Source of the DNA: Semisulcospira habei
Lineage: Eukaryota; Mollusca; Gastropoda; Semisulcospiridae
Direction: 5' to 3'
Assembly: GCA_036245525.1 (NCBI GenBank)
Contig: BTPG01000003.1
Span: forward strand, 184,794,013 to 184,858,012
DNA length: 64,000 nucleotides
Below the pieces are notes generated by a model. It had not been told where the DNA came from and did no database searches. It saw only the letters and a list, made by a program, of their open reading frames with translations. Both the position numbers and the translations under genes were made by a program. Positions 1 through 11,169 of this stretch are shown piece after piece. Numbering within the stretch: the first letter of the stretch is position 1; every line of letters begins with the position of its first letter.

Positions 1-1581
1 TAGCTACAGCGCATATCGATAATTTGTAAATGGATGAACTCCCAAATAATTCCACCCAATACCCCTCACCCCGGCTCGCCCCTATGTCTGCCACCTATTT
101 GTTGACCACCTCCTGTCGAAGAATCCCCACATCACATAAAGTAAACGCATGCCATAGAAAACCTACCCGCTGTTAAAGTCTCGTTCTTAACACTCCTAAT
201 TTAAAACCTTATCCCTACCCCTACTAGACACCATCTAACGCTGTCTCACTGCCCACCACACCCGACTCCCCCTCCCACTCCCTATCCCCTAACTATACGA
301 TGCCCTCTGCGACCAACCAGCAACCCACCGCCACGACCCCACCACTTCCCCCCCTCCACCTCCTACACCCTCCCCTCGCTGTCACTCGACCCCCCTCCCC
401 CCCCCAATCCACCCCCCACCCCCCCTCCCTCCCACCCCCAGTTACCCATCCGCCGCTTCCCTTTTTTAATTGTTTATTTTTGTAGAAAGCTGACCAGTTG
501 TGATTTTTGAATGTGAAACATTGATGCCATGAATGGAATGTATGGTGTGATTCACGATACATTTACATCCCTTTGGGTAAAAACAATAACCTGTGACATT
601 TAGCTGCCTTGCACCTGCGTGTGGTTGGAATATGATTTCTTCAGTCCCACGCTGGTGTTGTCAGCTAATTTCACACAAAATCCTGGTAACTGACATGCCT
701 CGAGTATGGTGTAATTTCTGGATGCGGGTGGGTATTTGACTTTGATTATGCCTGTCTGGCCACTGTCGCACAGTTTGAGTTGCTCCTAGAAATTAAAATA
801 GAAACTGTGGATTAACCACAATGCTGCGCTTGTGCAGGTGTCTGTCAGGAAGTACTTCTAAATATTTGCTCTTGGCAGTGTCCTCGTGTCGTTTACATAA
901 AGTGTGGCTGCAGCTGAGAAAAAAAGTGTGTGAAAAGATTCGAATATTCTGTCAAGACATTTGTCAGAAACGTTTGGTTTTCTATTTAGATCTGTGTGGA
1001 AGTTTCATGTTGCTAGTTTCTTGGTTTTTGTTTTTTGTTTGTTTTTTTCTTTTACCCAGTGATTAGAACTGGTCAGTTCTCTGTTCTTTCCTCACATTTC
1101 TCAGGATTTGTGCACTAACTGGTCAAGCAAAGGCGATCCAGTTCTTGTAGGAGATCAAATCAGGGGACCTCATTGTGACACACATGTCAGCGACCCTGTT
1201 GATTCCCTGGCATTGGCTTTCTTTTCAGTCTCTTGGTCTGTGGACAAATATTGAGTTCAGCTTTAGATATACGTTTGACGTTTTAAGTTAATCATAAACA
1301 TATACTGTTTATAATTTTTTTTTAATTTATCTTTTAGGGATTTCACCATTGGACTACCTGGCCATCGCTGCAGAGTGCAAATTCTGAAATAGCAAGCTAG
1401 AAGATAAAGATAGACCTGCTGGAGGAGGAGATCAGATCAAGAATTTGAAAATCTGAATGCATCTCACGGCTGCAAAGAACTAAAGGTGTGCAGACGCAAC
1501 CAGCAGAACAAGAAGTATTTGGAGTGGACTTTGTGAGAAAAAAGAGAGACAACTAAACAACCTGTTCCAGTTCTACACTGC
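1..1581. other. Unassigned sequence
   Basis: No coding region can be supported here. Short open frames are low-complexity or lack recognisable similarity. A purine-rich stretch around 1339-1560 follows a pyrimidine-rich tract ending in AG and could be part of a 3' exon or UTR, because AATAAA-like signals follow near 1841 and 1981. Nothing else supports a gene. Confidence 0.4.
250..447. repeat. C-rich low-complexity tract
   Basis: Long runs of C broken by A and T (CCCCTCC and CCACCC type words) cover this stretch. The open frames on both strands across it encode only Pro/Thr or Gly/Trp-rich peptides, so they are composition artefacts. Confidence 0.8.
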
Positions 1582-1770
1582 ATTAACATATGTTTGGGTT
1601 TTGGCTTTTTGTATCATTCATTTTTGTTGCCAAATGGTCAATCTTTTAAGCACAAGTATAGTGAAAAAGGGCAGACTTTCAGCACTGTCCTTTTTCATTG
1701 TACTTGTGCTTAAAAGATTGACCATTTGGCAACACAAATGACAAAACAGCCAAAAACCAAACATGTTAAT
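1582..1770. repeat. Long imperfect inverted repeat (hairpin)
   Basis: The left arm (1582-1670) and right arm (1689-1770) are reverse complements over roughly 82-89 bases with scattered mismatches and small indels. The loop is about 18 bases. A core shared by both arms on opposite strands is GCCAAATGGTCAATCTTTTA. It resembles a palindromic MITE or a head-to-head duplication. No transposase is nearby and I could not define a target duplication. Confidence 0.8.
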
Positions 1771-2335
1771 CTAGCTGTAGTACAGCCACATGATAGACTG
1801 TTTCTCACTCTTTGCTGATTGAGAAATTTTGAAGACCTAATAATAAAATGAAAATGAGTTTTGAATCTAGTATTTCTATGCTATCAAATTGTAAGTGTCA
1901 GTGTGAATCAGCCATGTATGACCTGAACCATTATTTCTCTGTGTGTTGTGTTTTGGCATGTGAACCACTCATATTCCAGAATAAAATATAATTGACCAGT
2001 TAATAATAGTTTTGATTTTATTTTACTTCTTGCTTGTGTTGATGTGGCATGTTATGGGCATTTTTGTCCGCTTCTCCGATGGCCTGGCTAGCACACCATG
2101 GTTTTATTATTGGGACAGATGCGATCTTGGTGCCTTTTGATATTGCTGCTCACCAGGCTTGTGGCATGCCCTGCAGCTCAGTTGATTAGGCACATCCGTC
2201 AAACAGTTTAGCTGCCTTGAAATACTGAAGAGATTTCTGAAGCCCAATGACATAAGAACAGTGACCATTGAACCTGAAATACAAATCATACATGCATGGT
2301 TATTTATTAATAATCTCTCTCCCCCTCTCTCCTCT
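1771..2335. other. Unassigned sequence with possible polyadenylation signals
   Basis: AATAAA occurs near 1841 and 1981 on the plus strand, which fits 3' UTR sequence. No linked coding exon is visible upstream. The open frame on the minus strand at 2107-2343 shows no recognisable domain. Confidence 0.3.
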
Positions 2336-2666
2336 CCCCCCACCCGGGGCTGCCCTGGGGGACTTGGGTGGGGTAACTACTTTTTAGTTCCCAGGGACAC
2401 CCTGGTCAGCCCCACATGGTGGGTTTTCTTCTGTATTCTGGGGCACGTGTTTCTGTCTACCCTTGGTCCATTCACCTGTATTTTCCTTTTTCAACTCTCC
2501 CTACTGTCTGCGCTGCCTGTAGCTCTTGATATTGGTTGTGTGTTGCTAAATGGTCTTGGCTTTATTTAGGCCCATGTCGTAGGTTTATTTAACGTATTGG
2601 ACCGGCTGGCGACATACATTCAATATTCTGTTGTGTTATTTTTTCACACGCAGTGCAGGCACGTCC
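2336..2666 (+). repeat. Rep-A copy 1 (3'-truncated)
   Basis: First of twelve copies of a ~390 bp dispersed repeat. The full form starts with a head containing CACCCGGGTCTGCCCTGGGG, passes through CCAGGGTCACCCTGGTCAGC and a central CGGCTGGCGACATACATTCA, and ends TCGGGACGTTAAGCAATGTA followed by CAAT repeats. This copy has the head and centre but stops after GCAGGCACGTCC, so the tail is lost. Confidence 0.85.
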
Positions 2667-2940
2667 AGAGAGATGAAATATAGAGAGCGGACGGACACCT
2701 AAATCAATAATGCCGTATCGATAGTTCTAAATCAGGGTAAATTACGTACGTAATTACGTTACGGTCCAGAATTTACAATCTCCCGTTTTTACAGTTGGCG
2801 TTCCTGAGAAATTGCGAATACACAATTTTCAGTGCAAAGAATGTAGCTGATTCACTCCAAGTTAATATTATATGTCGGCTAAATGCGCAAAACAAACTGC
2901 GTCATTGACTTAAAACGGTTAGGTAACACACACCCCACAC
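2667..2940. other. Unassigned AT-rich spacer
   Basis: No gene or repeat is recognised. A perfect palindrome, AAATTACGTACGTAATT-like, lies near 2737-2753. Confidence 0.3.
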
Positions 2941-2944
2941 CTCT

Positions 2945-3230
2945 CTCCCCCCCCCCCCCCATCCTATACACGCCACCCCACCACCCACCCCTTACCCTAT
3001 ACACCCCCCCCCACATCCTGTACACGCCACCCCACCACCCACCCCTTACCCTATACACCCCCCCCCCCACACACACACACACACCTCACACCCAGCCCCT
3101 ACCCCCACACCCCACCCAGCCCCCTACCCCCACCCCCACCCTACAAAGCCCCACACACCCACACCCCACCCAGCCACCCACCCCACCCCACCCCCCACAA
3201 AGCCACCCACCTCGCACACACAAGCACACA
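2945..3230. repeat. C-rich tract with a ~52 bp tandem duplication
   Basis: Within a C/CA-rich tract, a unit containing CACGCCACCCCACCACCCAC and CTTACCCTATACACCCC occurs twice in tandem at about 2961-3065. Degenerate CCCACAC words then run to 3230. The long plus-strand open frame across it is Pro/His/Thr-rich and is not treated as a gene. Confidence 0.75.
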
Positions 3231-3851
3231 CAAACATATCAGGCCAAATTATTTCGTCGTACAGCGAAGGTTAGGTGTGTATGTTTATGTATAGCGTACC
3301 AAAGACACGGTGGTAACGTTGGGGATGAAACTATAAAATGTATTGTCAGCTGCTTGTGGCACACTGCAACATCATTTCCAGATGTCCGTTTCTGCCTATT
3401 TTCTAATCTGAGTGATTCTTACATATTATTTGGATTGTTTTAACAAAGTACTTCCGGTTTGTTACTGATTAACAAAAACGATCATCAGTTGCTGTCGAAT
3501 CATCTGACAGAAGGACAATCATTTTTAATAACGGTACACATGCTCTTGATTTTCACAAGACAAAATAAAACAAAATTGCAGCGATATTCGCATATATTTC
3601 CTACGTGTGACTTTACCATTCAGTCACCAACATAATATTTCATGGCTGTCAAACTGATCACGTGACCTGCACAACGAAATCCATGCTGTGAATATGTAGG
3701 ACAGTGGCGTGGCTAATTGGCAGCATAACTCAGTATTTTCGCCAAATTTCAAAATTCTCGACCATTCGAATAAGCTGAAATCACAATCCCTTTTCTGTAT
3801 CATTGGTTCTGTTTGTTTTGTTTTCAAAATGTAACTTTCTTTTCTCTACAG
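3231..3851. other. Unassigned; probable intron upstream of the exon at 3852
   Basis: No coding signal is seen. The stretch ends in a pyrimidine-rich tract and the acceptor TTTCTCTACAG at 3841-3851, so its 3' part is plausibly intronic. Confidence 0.3.
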
Positions 3852-4093
3852 ATGCATTATCTAACCTCGAACTCAACGACACTACTGTATCCGGGTGGTA
3901 TGCAGATTTGGTTGAGAAATACTGCGCGGCCAGCACAATCACCCCGTTGCTATTGAGCACCTACAATGAGTTCAAAACATATAACAAAATTAAGGATGTA
4001 TTGCAGGAACGTAAAAATTACCTAGAGGAGTTTATGAAAAATCAGGCTATCAGCGATGAATACAGAGAATTTTTTGGAAATGAAAATCCGTAA
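3852..4093 (+). CDS. Orphan terminal coding exon, unknown protein
   Basis: A clean acceptor (TTTCTCTACAG) is followed by about 80 codons with balanced amino-acid composition and a TAA stop at 4091-4093. The exon appears to begin with two bases of a split codon. The peptide is mildly acidic and helix-rich, with segments such as GWYADLVEKYCAAS and YNKIKDVLQERKNYLEEF, and ends GNENP. I do not recognise the family. No upstream exon can be joined with confidence, so this could be the last exon of a host gene or a remnant. An ATTAAA lies near 4219. The composition is unlike the surrounding AT-rich non-coding DNA, which supports real coding origin. Confidence 0.45.
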
Positions 4094-4268
4094 ACATTCC
4101 TGAAAAATTCGGAACAGTCATGAAATTACTTTTTTCACTCGGAGTTTTTATAAATTTCTTCAAAATTCTAGAAGTTGTTTAAAACCCTGAAAATTTCAGA
4201 TTATTTGTATACGAACATATTAAATTAATTATAGTAGCTTAAGGTCAAAGCACCAAGCTCTTCTAGCA

Positions 4269-4396
4269 TTTATTGGACCGGCTGGCGACATACATTCAAT
4301 AATCAGTTTGTTTTTTTGTTTTTTTCACAATCAGTGCAGGCACGTCCTTAGAAAGTCTTGTTGCAGTCGGAACGTTAAGCATTGTACAAATACAAA
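4269..4396 (+). repeat. Rep-A copy 2 (5'-truncated)
   Basis: Only the 3' third of Rep-A is present, from GGACCGGCTGGCGACATACA through the T-rich patch and GCAGGCACGTCC to the GTTAAGCATTGTACAAAT tail. The 5' truncation with a preserved 3' end is typical of target-primed reverse transcription. Confidence 0.85.
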
Positions 4397-5239
4397 TGCA
4401 ATCCCTAAGCAATACTTGTGTGTTTGCTTATTTGTCTGCTTGAGTTTTTGTTGATACTTTATTTAGCTGATGTCGGTGCTTATTCAGTTCTGAAAGAAAT
4501 ATGCTACTTTTGTGTCATGTTGCAGCCTTGTGTTCGCTGCTTCGACGATTTTCGCCACGTGCCACACGTTCCTAGTTGTTGACCGCTTTGAACCTTACAT
4601 GCGATAATTTCCCAATATTTGGGTGGTATTTTTTTTTCTTCCCATAATTAGATTATTTCCTTCAAGGTGACATTAGTAATTAATACAGTTTTTTTTTCTT
4701 TCGTGAATAATATATTCCGCATATATATTTAGCATATTCAGTGTCACATCTTAGTTACTTTATTGTTTTAAAAATTATTTTATCGTTACATTATAGCCAT
4801 ATACTGTGTAGTTTGTATACCCTCGTAAAAAGCGGTCGTATCCTCTTCTAGTTCTACGGAAGCTTGAGAGAACAGTTTGACACCCTTTTTGACAGCTATT
4901 TTCATCCTGCCGACTGATCTGACATTGATCAAACGTATTACCCGCATGAACTCATGGAGTCGAAGTTTACCTGTTTACATTTTTACTCTGTGCATTTGAC
5001 CAATTGACTAACTTGACACGAATAATTAAGATTTTGTTGTTGTTGTTACGTTCTTATTAAACCATTATTAATACGTCAGAGAGTGGGGACAAAAGCAAAC
5101 TCGAAAGATACTTGTGAATTGAGAACTGAACACCTTAATATATACCATTTAGCTAATAAGGTGCCTGATCTATGCGTGTTCTTAAACCAACCTACTTCCA
5201 TATACCTTAAAGACTTAAAGAATCATTAGTGACAGCTTA
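4397..5239. other. Unassigned AT-rich sequence
   Basis: No exon, RNA gene or known repeat is recognised between Rep-A copy 2 and the start of LINE-alpha. Confidence 0.35.
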
Positions 5240-5256
5240 GTATCTATCCCAAATTA

Positions 5257-5830
5257 GTGTTATTCCGTAGACATACTTTATTTCCACAGCACACTGGTTT
5301 AGCTGTCTATGTACATAAGTCAGTTTCACATAATGTTCAGAGAGGTAAAGACCTTGAATCAACTAGCGTAGGAAGTCTGTGGGTCGAAATCAAAACGCTA
5401 AAATCTATCCGTGTCCTCTTTGGTTTTATTTACAGGAACCCAGCAGCTAGCTGGAAGTATTATGATGACTTCACAACCATGATAGACAAAGCAAAGAATG
5501 AGAAAGCCGATTTTCTTTCTAGGCGATTTTAACATTGATCTCTTAAAACCCAAGGGGTTACACACAACCTAGTCCTACAAAATCACTTTTTGGTCTGAAA
5601 CAGGTTATTGAAAATCCCACCAGAGTTACACCTTCATCGTCTACCTTAATTGATCATATCTACACCACAAATAAAGGAAACATCATAGACGCTAAAGTTC
5701 CCTCACTTGCTATTAGTGATCACAACGCAGTCTGCTGTACAATATCATTGAAACTAGATCAACCAAAGCGAAGGCATCATACCGCAATCAAATATCGTTC
5801 CTTTAAAAAACTTCAACGAAGTCAATTTTC
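5257..5830 (+). pseudogene. LINE-alpha endonuclease domain (broken)
   Basis: APE-type endonuclease fragments are readable: GLAVYVHKSVSHNV, then FGFIYRNPAASWKYYDDF, then after a frameshift near 5515 the LGDFNIDL motif, and near 5715 SDHNAVC, the SDH catalytic motif. The family normally nicks target DNA to prime reverse transcription. The frameshift near 5515 and a stop near 5835 break it. Confidence 0.75.
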
Positions 5831-6800
5831 TTAAGCATCTTCATAATACTCCTTTTCACTAAGTTTATCATCACACCATAGCAGTGCTTTGTCCTGCTGG
5901 ATGAATCTTTTCCTCAGGGTCCTGAATAATCATGCACCCCTGCAAGAAAAGAGCGTTAAATATGATACTATCCTGCCTTATTTGACAGTTGATATTAAGC
6001 GTACCCTGTCACTAAGGGCTTAACTAAAAAAGGATAAAAAGATAAATAAATACAAACAAGAGCGCAATATAGTCAAATACCTAGTGAGGGCAGCAAAGAA
6101 ATGAGACATTAGTAAAATTATATCAGAAAAGCTTTCCATATGGAAAGCTCTCAACTTAATAACCAAAGGAAAATCTGTTCCAGGGATTCAAAATCACCTA
6201 TCAGCAGATAAATTCAACGACTGCTTTTTGACAGCAGCTGCGACTCAAGCCCAGTCCACCTGCTTGAATGTGAAGACCCTTATAATGTTCCAAGTTATTT
6301 GAACGCCCACTAAAAAAAAACAACAATAATGTAACCACTAAATTTACTATCATCAGCGTAGCGGACGTAAGGAAATAAATTTCTGCTATGCCAAATAAAA
6401 AGTCTCCTGGTATTGAAGGGATTAATAATTACTCCCTTAAACTGTCACTGCCTTATAAAATTGAATCCCTAGTGCATATTTACAATTTAAGCATAGATCA
6501 CAATATATTTCCTGATGCTCTGAAAGTGGCAAAAGTAATACTCATACCCAAAACAAAGATCTAAATGACATAAACAATATCGGCCAATTTATTTACTTTC
6601 TGCTCTGTCAAAACCCTTAGAGAAGCATATTCAAAAACATCGCATAGAGTTTCTTGAAAAATGTAACTTACATTTAGTAATCCATAATTATTTAATCCAT
6701 CAGTCTGGCTTCCGAAAGAACCATTCTTGCCAATCAGCTCTTACACGCATAGTGACAATTGGCTCTCAAATATCAACAGTAGGATGTGGGGAACACTCTT

Positions 6801-6814
6801 CCTATATATGAAAA
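6801..6814. other. Target-site duplication, left copy, of Rep-A copy 3
   Basis: CCTATATATGAAAA at 6801-6814 is repeated exactly at 7208-7221 on the far side of Rep-A copy 3. Confidence 0.9.
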
Positions 6815-7207
6815 CCCCACCCGGGTCTGCCCTGGGGGACTTGGGTGGGGTTAGCTACTTTTTAGTTCCCAGGGTCACCCTGGTCAGCCCCACAGGGTGG
6901 GTTTTCCTCTCTTTTCTGGGGCATGTGTTTCTGTCTACCCATTGTCCATTCACCTGTATTTGCCTTTTTAAAACTCTCCCTACTGTCTGCACTGCCTGTA
7001 GCTCTTGATATTGGATGTGTGTTGCTAAATGGTCTTAGCTTTATTTAGGCCCCATGTGTTAGGTTTATTTAACGTATTTGACCGGCTGGCGACATACATT
7101 CAATGTTCTGTTTAGTTCTTTTTCACAAGCAGTGCAGGCACGTCCTGAGAAAGCCTTGTTGCTGTCGGGACGTTAAGCAATGTACAATTCAATTCAATCA
7201 ATTCAAT
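6815..7207 (+). mobile_element. Rep-A copy 3, full length, with 14 bp target duplication
   Basis: Complete copy from the CCCCACCCGGGTCTG head to the CAATTCAATTCAATCAATTCAAT tail region, inserted in the LINE-alpha RT. The exact flanking duplication shows integration by staggered cleavage. Confidence 0.92.
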
Positions 7208-7239
7208 CCTATATATGAAAAAGGCCTTTGATTTTGTAG

Positions 7240-7295
7240 TTAGTTAGTTATTTGGGTTTAACGCCGAGCAGGCGACTAAGGCCATCTCACGGCGG
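7240..7295 (-). mobile_element. 56 bp insertion of the LINE-A 3' tail
   Basis: On the minus strand this matches the last bases of LINE-A copy 1 (about 14786-14840), including GTGAGATGGCCTTAGTCGCC and GGCGTTAAACCCAAATAACT. It is flanked by a perfect 12 bp duplication, TTGATTTTGTAG, at 7228-7239 and 7296-7307. It is an extremely 5'-truncated LINE-A insertion, or a very short element using the same tail. Confidence 0.9.
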
Positions 7296-7582
7296 TTGAT
7301 TTTGTAGACCATGATATTCTTATTATACAATTATCAGCTTATCATCTGGACGAAAAGGTGGTGCGTCTTATTAGCTCTTACGTGCTAAACAGAAAACAGC
7401 GGGTGTATATTCATGGTCAACTTTCTCATGAAGGTAACGTCAGATATGGGGTACCTCAAGAATCTATCCTGGGACCTTTGTTGTTTCTGCTATTTATAAA
7501 TGATCTCCTTTTATGTGTCAATAACTACCATGTTGTGTGCGACCTTTTTGCCGATGACACAAGCCTTAACGCCTATGGCAAA

Positions 7583-7583
<1 letters not shown>

Positions 7584-7619
<36 letters not shown>
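7584..7619 (+). repeat. Poly(A) tract
   Basis: About 36 consecutive A bases lie inside the LINE-alpha RT just after the ADD motif. This looks like expansion of a short A-run in the coding sequence; no flanking duplication was found. Confidence 0.9.
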
Positions 7620-7620
<1 letters not shown>

Positions 7621-8592
7621 AAACAACAACATCCGAAATAAGCCGCTGTCTTCAACAAAGTTTATATGTAGTCTCCGATTGGTGTAGCAATAATCATATG
7701 GTCCTACATCCAGCAAAAACAAAAAAGTATGCTAGTCACTACAAGACAAACGCATCTGCGTCGACCTCCATCCTTACAACTGTATTTGGCAAATGAACAA
7801 ATCGAGCAAGTTACTGAGCGTAAATATTTAGGAGTATGTGTAGACCAACAACTTCGCTGGGAATATCACATTAATATGATATGTAAAACCGTTTCTAAAA
7901 ATGTTTTCTTACTTTCACGGCTAGACACGAGACAGAAATACATAGTCGCACGCTATTTTTTTATGCACACATTAAATCCCATTTAGACTACATCTCGACT
8001 GTTTGGGACGGATGTAGCGACGTGCACAAAACTAGACTGAATTCTCTGCACAAAAGGGCTGTAAAAATAATTCAACATTAGACAAAATGAAAAAAATTAA
8101 CATCCTTGGCTTACGCCAACAATTAAATTTCAATAAGTCCGTATGTATTTTTGCGATTCTATATATATATTAAAATCCTACACGAACACGCTCCTCGGTA
8201 CTTCGAAATTTGAATCGCAACACAAGCGTGCGAGGACCTCGAAGAACAGCATTCTGCCTCTGCCTCTGCCTCTACCCCGTATTGATCTGTTTAAAACCAG
8301 TCTATCCTTTCAGGACTTTCATTATGGAAAACCCTTCCTTCAGATCTTAAAACCGTACAATCTCTACAGTCGTTTAAAGATAAACTACATCAGTACTACC
8401 TAAACCTTATGTAGTGCTGGAACACACATTTACACACACGATTGCTACTTAAAAAAAAAAAAAACTCGTTTGCTTAGTTCCATTCATCGTTATTTATTAT
8501 TGTTATGCGTTCTTATATGCCATAAATAATACCGATTGTGTAGTCAAGAATGTATTACGTCTTTCTATTGATTATAAGGCCATATTTTTTTC

Positions 8593-9360
8593 CCCCCACC
8601 CGGGTCTAACCTGGGGGACTTGGGTGGGGTTAACTACTTTTTAGTTCCCAGGGTCACCCTGGTCAGCCCCACAGGGTGGGTTTTTACCCTCTATTCTGGG
8701 GCATGTGTTTCTGTCTACCCTTGTTTCATTCACCTGTATTTTTCTTTTTAAAACTTTCCCAACTGTTTGCACTGCCTGTAGCTCTTGATATTGGATGTGT
8801 GTTGCTAAATGGTCTTAGCTTTATTTAGGCCCCATGGCGTAGGTTCCCCCACCCGGGTTTGCCCTGGGGGACTTGGGTGGGGTTAACAACTTTTTAGTTC
8901 CCAGGGTCACCATGGGCAGCCCCACAGGGTGGGTTTTCCTCTCTATTCTGGGGCATGTTTTTCTGTCTACCCGTGGTCCATTCGTCTGTATTTTCACATT
9001 TTAAACTCTTCCTACTGTCTGCGCTGCCTGTAGCTCTTGATATTGGATGTGTGTTGCTAAATGGTCTTAGCTTTATTTAGGCCCCATATCGTAGGTTTAT
9101 TTAACGTATTGGACCGGCTGGCGACATACATTCAATATTCTGTTGTTGTTTATTCACAAGCAGTGCAGGCACGTCCTGAGAAAGCCTTGTTGCTGTCGGG
9201 ACGTTAAGCAATGTACAATCAATCAATCATGGCGTAGGTTTATTTAATGTATTGGACCGGCTGGCGACGTACATTCAATTTTTTCTTTTCACAAGCAGTG
9301 CAGGCACGTCCTGAGATAGCCTTGTTGCTGTCGGGACGTTAAGCAATGTACAATCAATCA
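8593..9360 (+). mobile_element. Rep-A copy 4 (outer), split by Rep-A copy 5
   Basis: The outer copy occupies 8593-8845 and 9229-9360. It is interrupted within the CCCATGGCGTAGGTT segment by another Rep-A copy. Its tail, CAATCAATCAATTATTTATT, runs into the (GT)n microsatellite. Confidence 0.9.
8846..9228 (+). mobile_element. Rep-A copy 5 (inner), 12 bp target duplication inside Rep-A copy 4
   Basis: Full-length copy starting CCCCCACCCGGGTTTGC and ending GTACAATCAATCAATC. It is flanked by ATGGCGTAGGTT at 8834-8845 and 9229-9240. The duplicated target is itself Rep-A sequence. Confidence 0.92.
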
Positions 9361-9372
9361 ATTATTTATTTA

Positions 9373-9476
<104 letters not shown>

Positions 9477-9696
9477 GGATATAATAACAACGTTAATGCT
9501 AATGTTTAAATTTGAACTTTTTTGTAAATGTTTTTCATGCGTATGATTAGTTAAATTTCATGATGTATAGATATGTAGTGATGCTGTCTTGTTATATTTG
9601 CATGCTTTTATCTTCATTTTTCGTAGCGAGTAGCAATGGCAAGTTTATAAATTGACGAAATTTTCTGTCAAATCTTTTACCGTTGATAAATAAAGT

Positions 9697-9697
<1 letters not shown>

Positions 9698-9734
<37 letters not shown>
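9698..9734 (+). repeat. (TCA)n tail of LINE-alpha
   Basis: Twelve TCA units follow GATAAATAAAGTT. A short-motif tail after an AATAAA-like signal is the usual 3' end of many CR1/L2-type LINEs, so I read this as the end of LINE-alpha. Confidence 0.75.
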
Positions 9735-9735
9735 T

Positions 9736-10527
9736 TTTTATTTCCTCTGTTTTGTGCTTTCAATCCAATTCATGTATTTTGCATGTGTGTTTTAAAAATG
9801 TTTTGCAATACATTTTCAACAATATTTAGGCATGTGTTCCTTGTGCTTTTCCAATCAAACGAAGTTTATGAACGCTAAGGCGGGAAGTAGACAGGAAAGA
9901 CAATAGAAAGGGAGAAAACTGTTTATCATAGACCAATGATCGTAGATCATGGTCTATGATCGTAGATCATTGGTCTAGTATGCACAGTTCACTCACTTAC
10001 TAGCGTCTCTTTCCTATGTTTTATTACCTTAACCTAGATATGACCTATTGCCAAAAGGTGTTACTGAAAAGGCAATAAGGGTGCTTGAAAGTGAAAAGTG
10101 ATAGAATTACATGAAAAATCCGCGTTGGACAGTGTATGGCATGTGCAAATAGTATGTGAAATTGGAATATAGTCTGTTCCTTAGTTTAAGAGAAATCTCA
10201 TTCAGAACCTTTAATATGACATTATGTCGGAGGTCAGGTATTACAACACAACGGTGTAAGTTTTGGTTTTGTTTTGATCCAAGTTGGAACATGTTTACAT
10301 GAACAGTTAAATGGATTAGTAAATGTGAATTTCTGTTGCAAAACTAAATCATTAAGGTTTTCTGGGTGTCAGTGAAAAAGATCAATTGTTGTAATACCTG
10401 ACATCCGACACAGTTGCTTCTTTCTATTTGTTGTAAATGTGAAATGCAGCCACATTCTCTTTCAAACCACATTCTCAGGGATGTGAAAAGAATTAGGAGA
10501 GACAACAGCAACATTTCCTATGATCAT
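9736..10527. other. Unassigned sequence with a short hairpin
   Basis: No gene is recognised. A perfect 13 bp inverted pair, TAGACCAATGATC and its complement, lies at about 9928-9977 around an internal repeat of GTAGATCAT. Confidence 0.4.
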
Positions 10528-10528
10528 T

Positions 10529-10534
10529 TTATTT
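10529..10534 (-). terminator. Candidate polyadenylation signal for the minus-strand ORF at 11170-11799
   Basis: Reading the minus strand, GAAATAAAATG contains AATAAA about 640 bases downstream of the stop of the ORF at 11170. Nothing else confirms use of this site. Confidence 0.25.
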
Positions 10535-11169
10535 CAAGTACAGGAAGAATAAATGCAAATTCAGGAAAACAGATATTATGTCGAACGTCATAATTACAAC
10601 AAACTGAACGGAGGTTTAACATTCATCCATCCAAAACCACAAGTTCGCCCACAAATCACTTTTCTTCCGCAACAAACACTGCATATACACATTTCCTCAT
10701 TGACCTGAACTGCCGATCAATCAGCAATACTGCTAAATCACATATCGTTCTGCACTATTCTTCATGTATTTGAACTGCTCATCAATCCCTAAAACTGCAG
10801 ATCACATCTCGTTTTACACTTATTTCTTCTTCATAGTGTCTCACCACAATGAAGGTTAAAACAGTGTAAAAAAATTCATACATTTATTTGAATATATGTT
10901 ATTTTGTTTTTTTTTTACCCTGGGGCCAAAACCCTAAAGTAGGTGTCTCGGGGCTCCGCTGAGAGAACTATTAATATAGTGACAGATGGTCAGTATGGGT
11001 CTTCAAGCAACTAGAAATTTATGGAGAAACAGACAAGTACAGTGGTGTCACGTTTGTTTTGCTACACATGTCAGTAAATATACTGAAATGTGTAGGAAAA
11101 CACAAACACCTTGACATCACTTATTTATATTTATACCCGTTTCTTCTGCAATTTCTATGCAGCATATTC
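10535..11169. other. Unassigned sequence, possible 3' UTR of the minus-strand ORF
   Basis: No coding region is supported. If the ORF at 11170-11799 is expressed, this would be its 3' untranslated region. Confidence 0.25.

Larger units (their letters stand above)
6390..8402 (+). pseudogene. LINE-alpha reverse transcriptase and C-terminal region (broken)
   Basis: Fragments in order: NKKSPGIEGINNYSLKLS (fingers), stops near 6560, AFDFVDHDILI (motif A, containing the 56 bp insertion at 7240-7295), GVPQESILGPLLFLLFINDL (7448-7507), LFADDTSLNAYGK (7547-7581, catalytic ADD), a poly(A) run, YLGVCVDQQLRWEYHI near 7828, and a C-terminal part ending at 8402. The enzyme would copy the element RNA at the nicked target. 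Rep-A copy 3 lies at 6815-7207. It is clearly non-functional. Confidence 0.75.

Noticed and set aside
2261..2569. Open frames with GCPGGLGWGNYFLVPRDTL and similar peptides in many places
   Set aside because: They are translations of the non-coding Rep-A repeat and recur wherever it is inserted (6727, 15074, 21122, 22854, 47809).
2883..3443. 186-codon plus-strand open frame
   Set aside because: It runs through the C-rich tandem tract and encodes mostly Pro/His/Thr. The part after 3230 has no recognisable domain.
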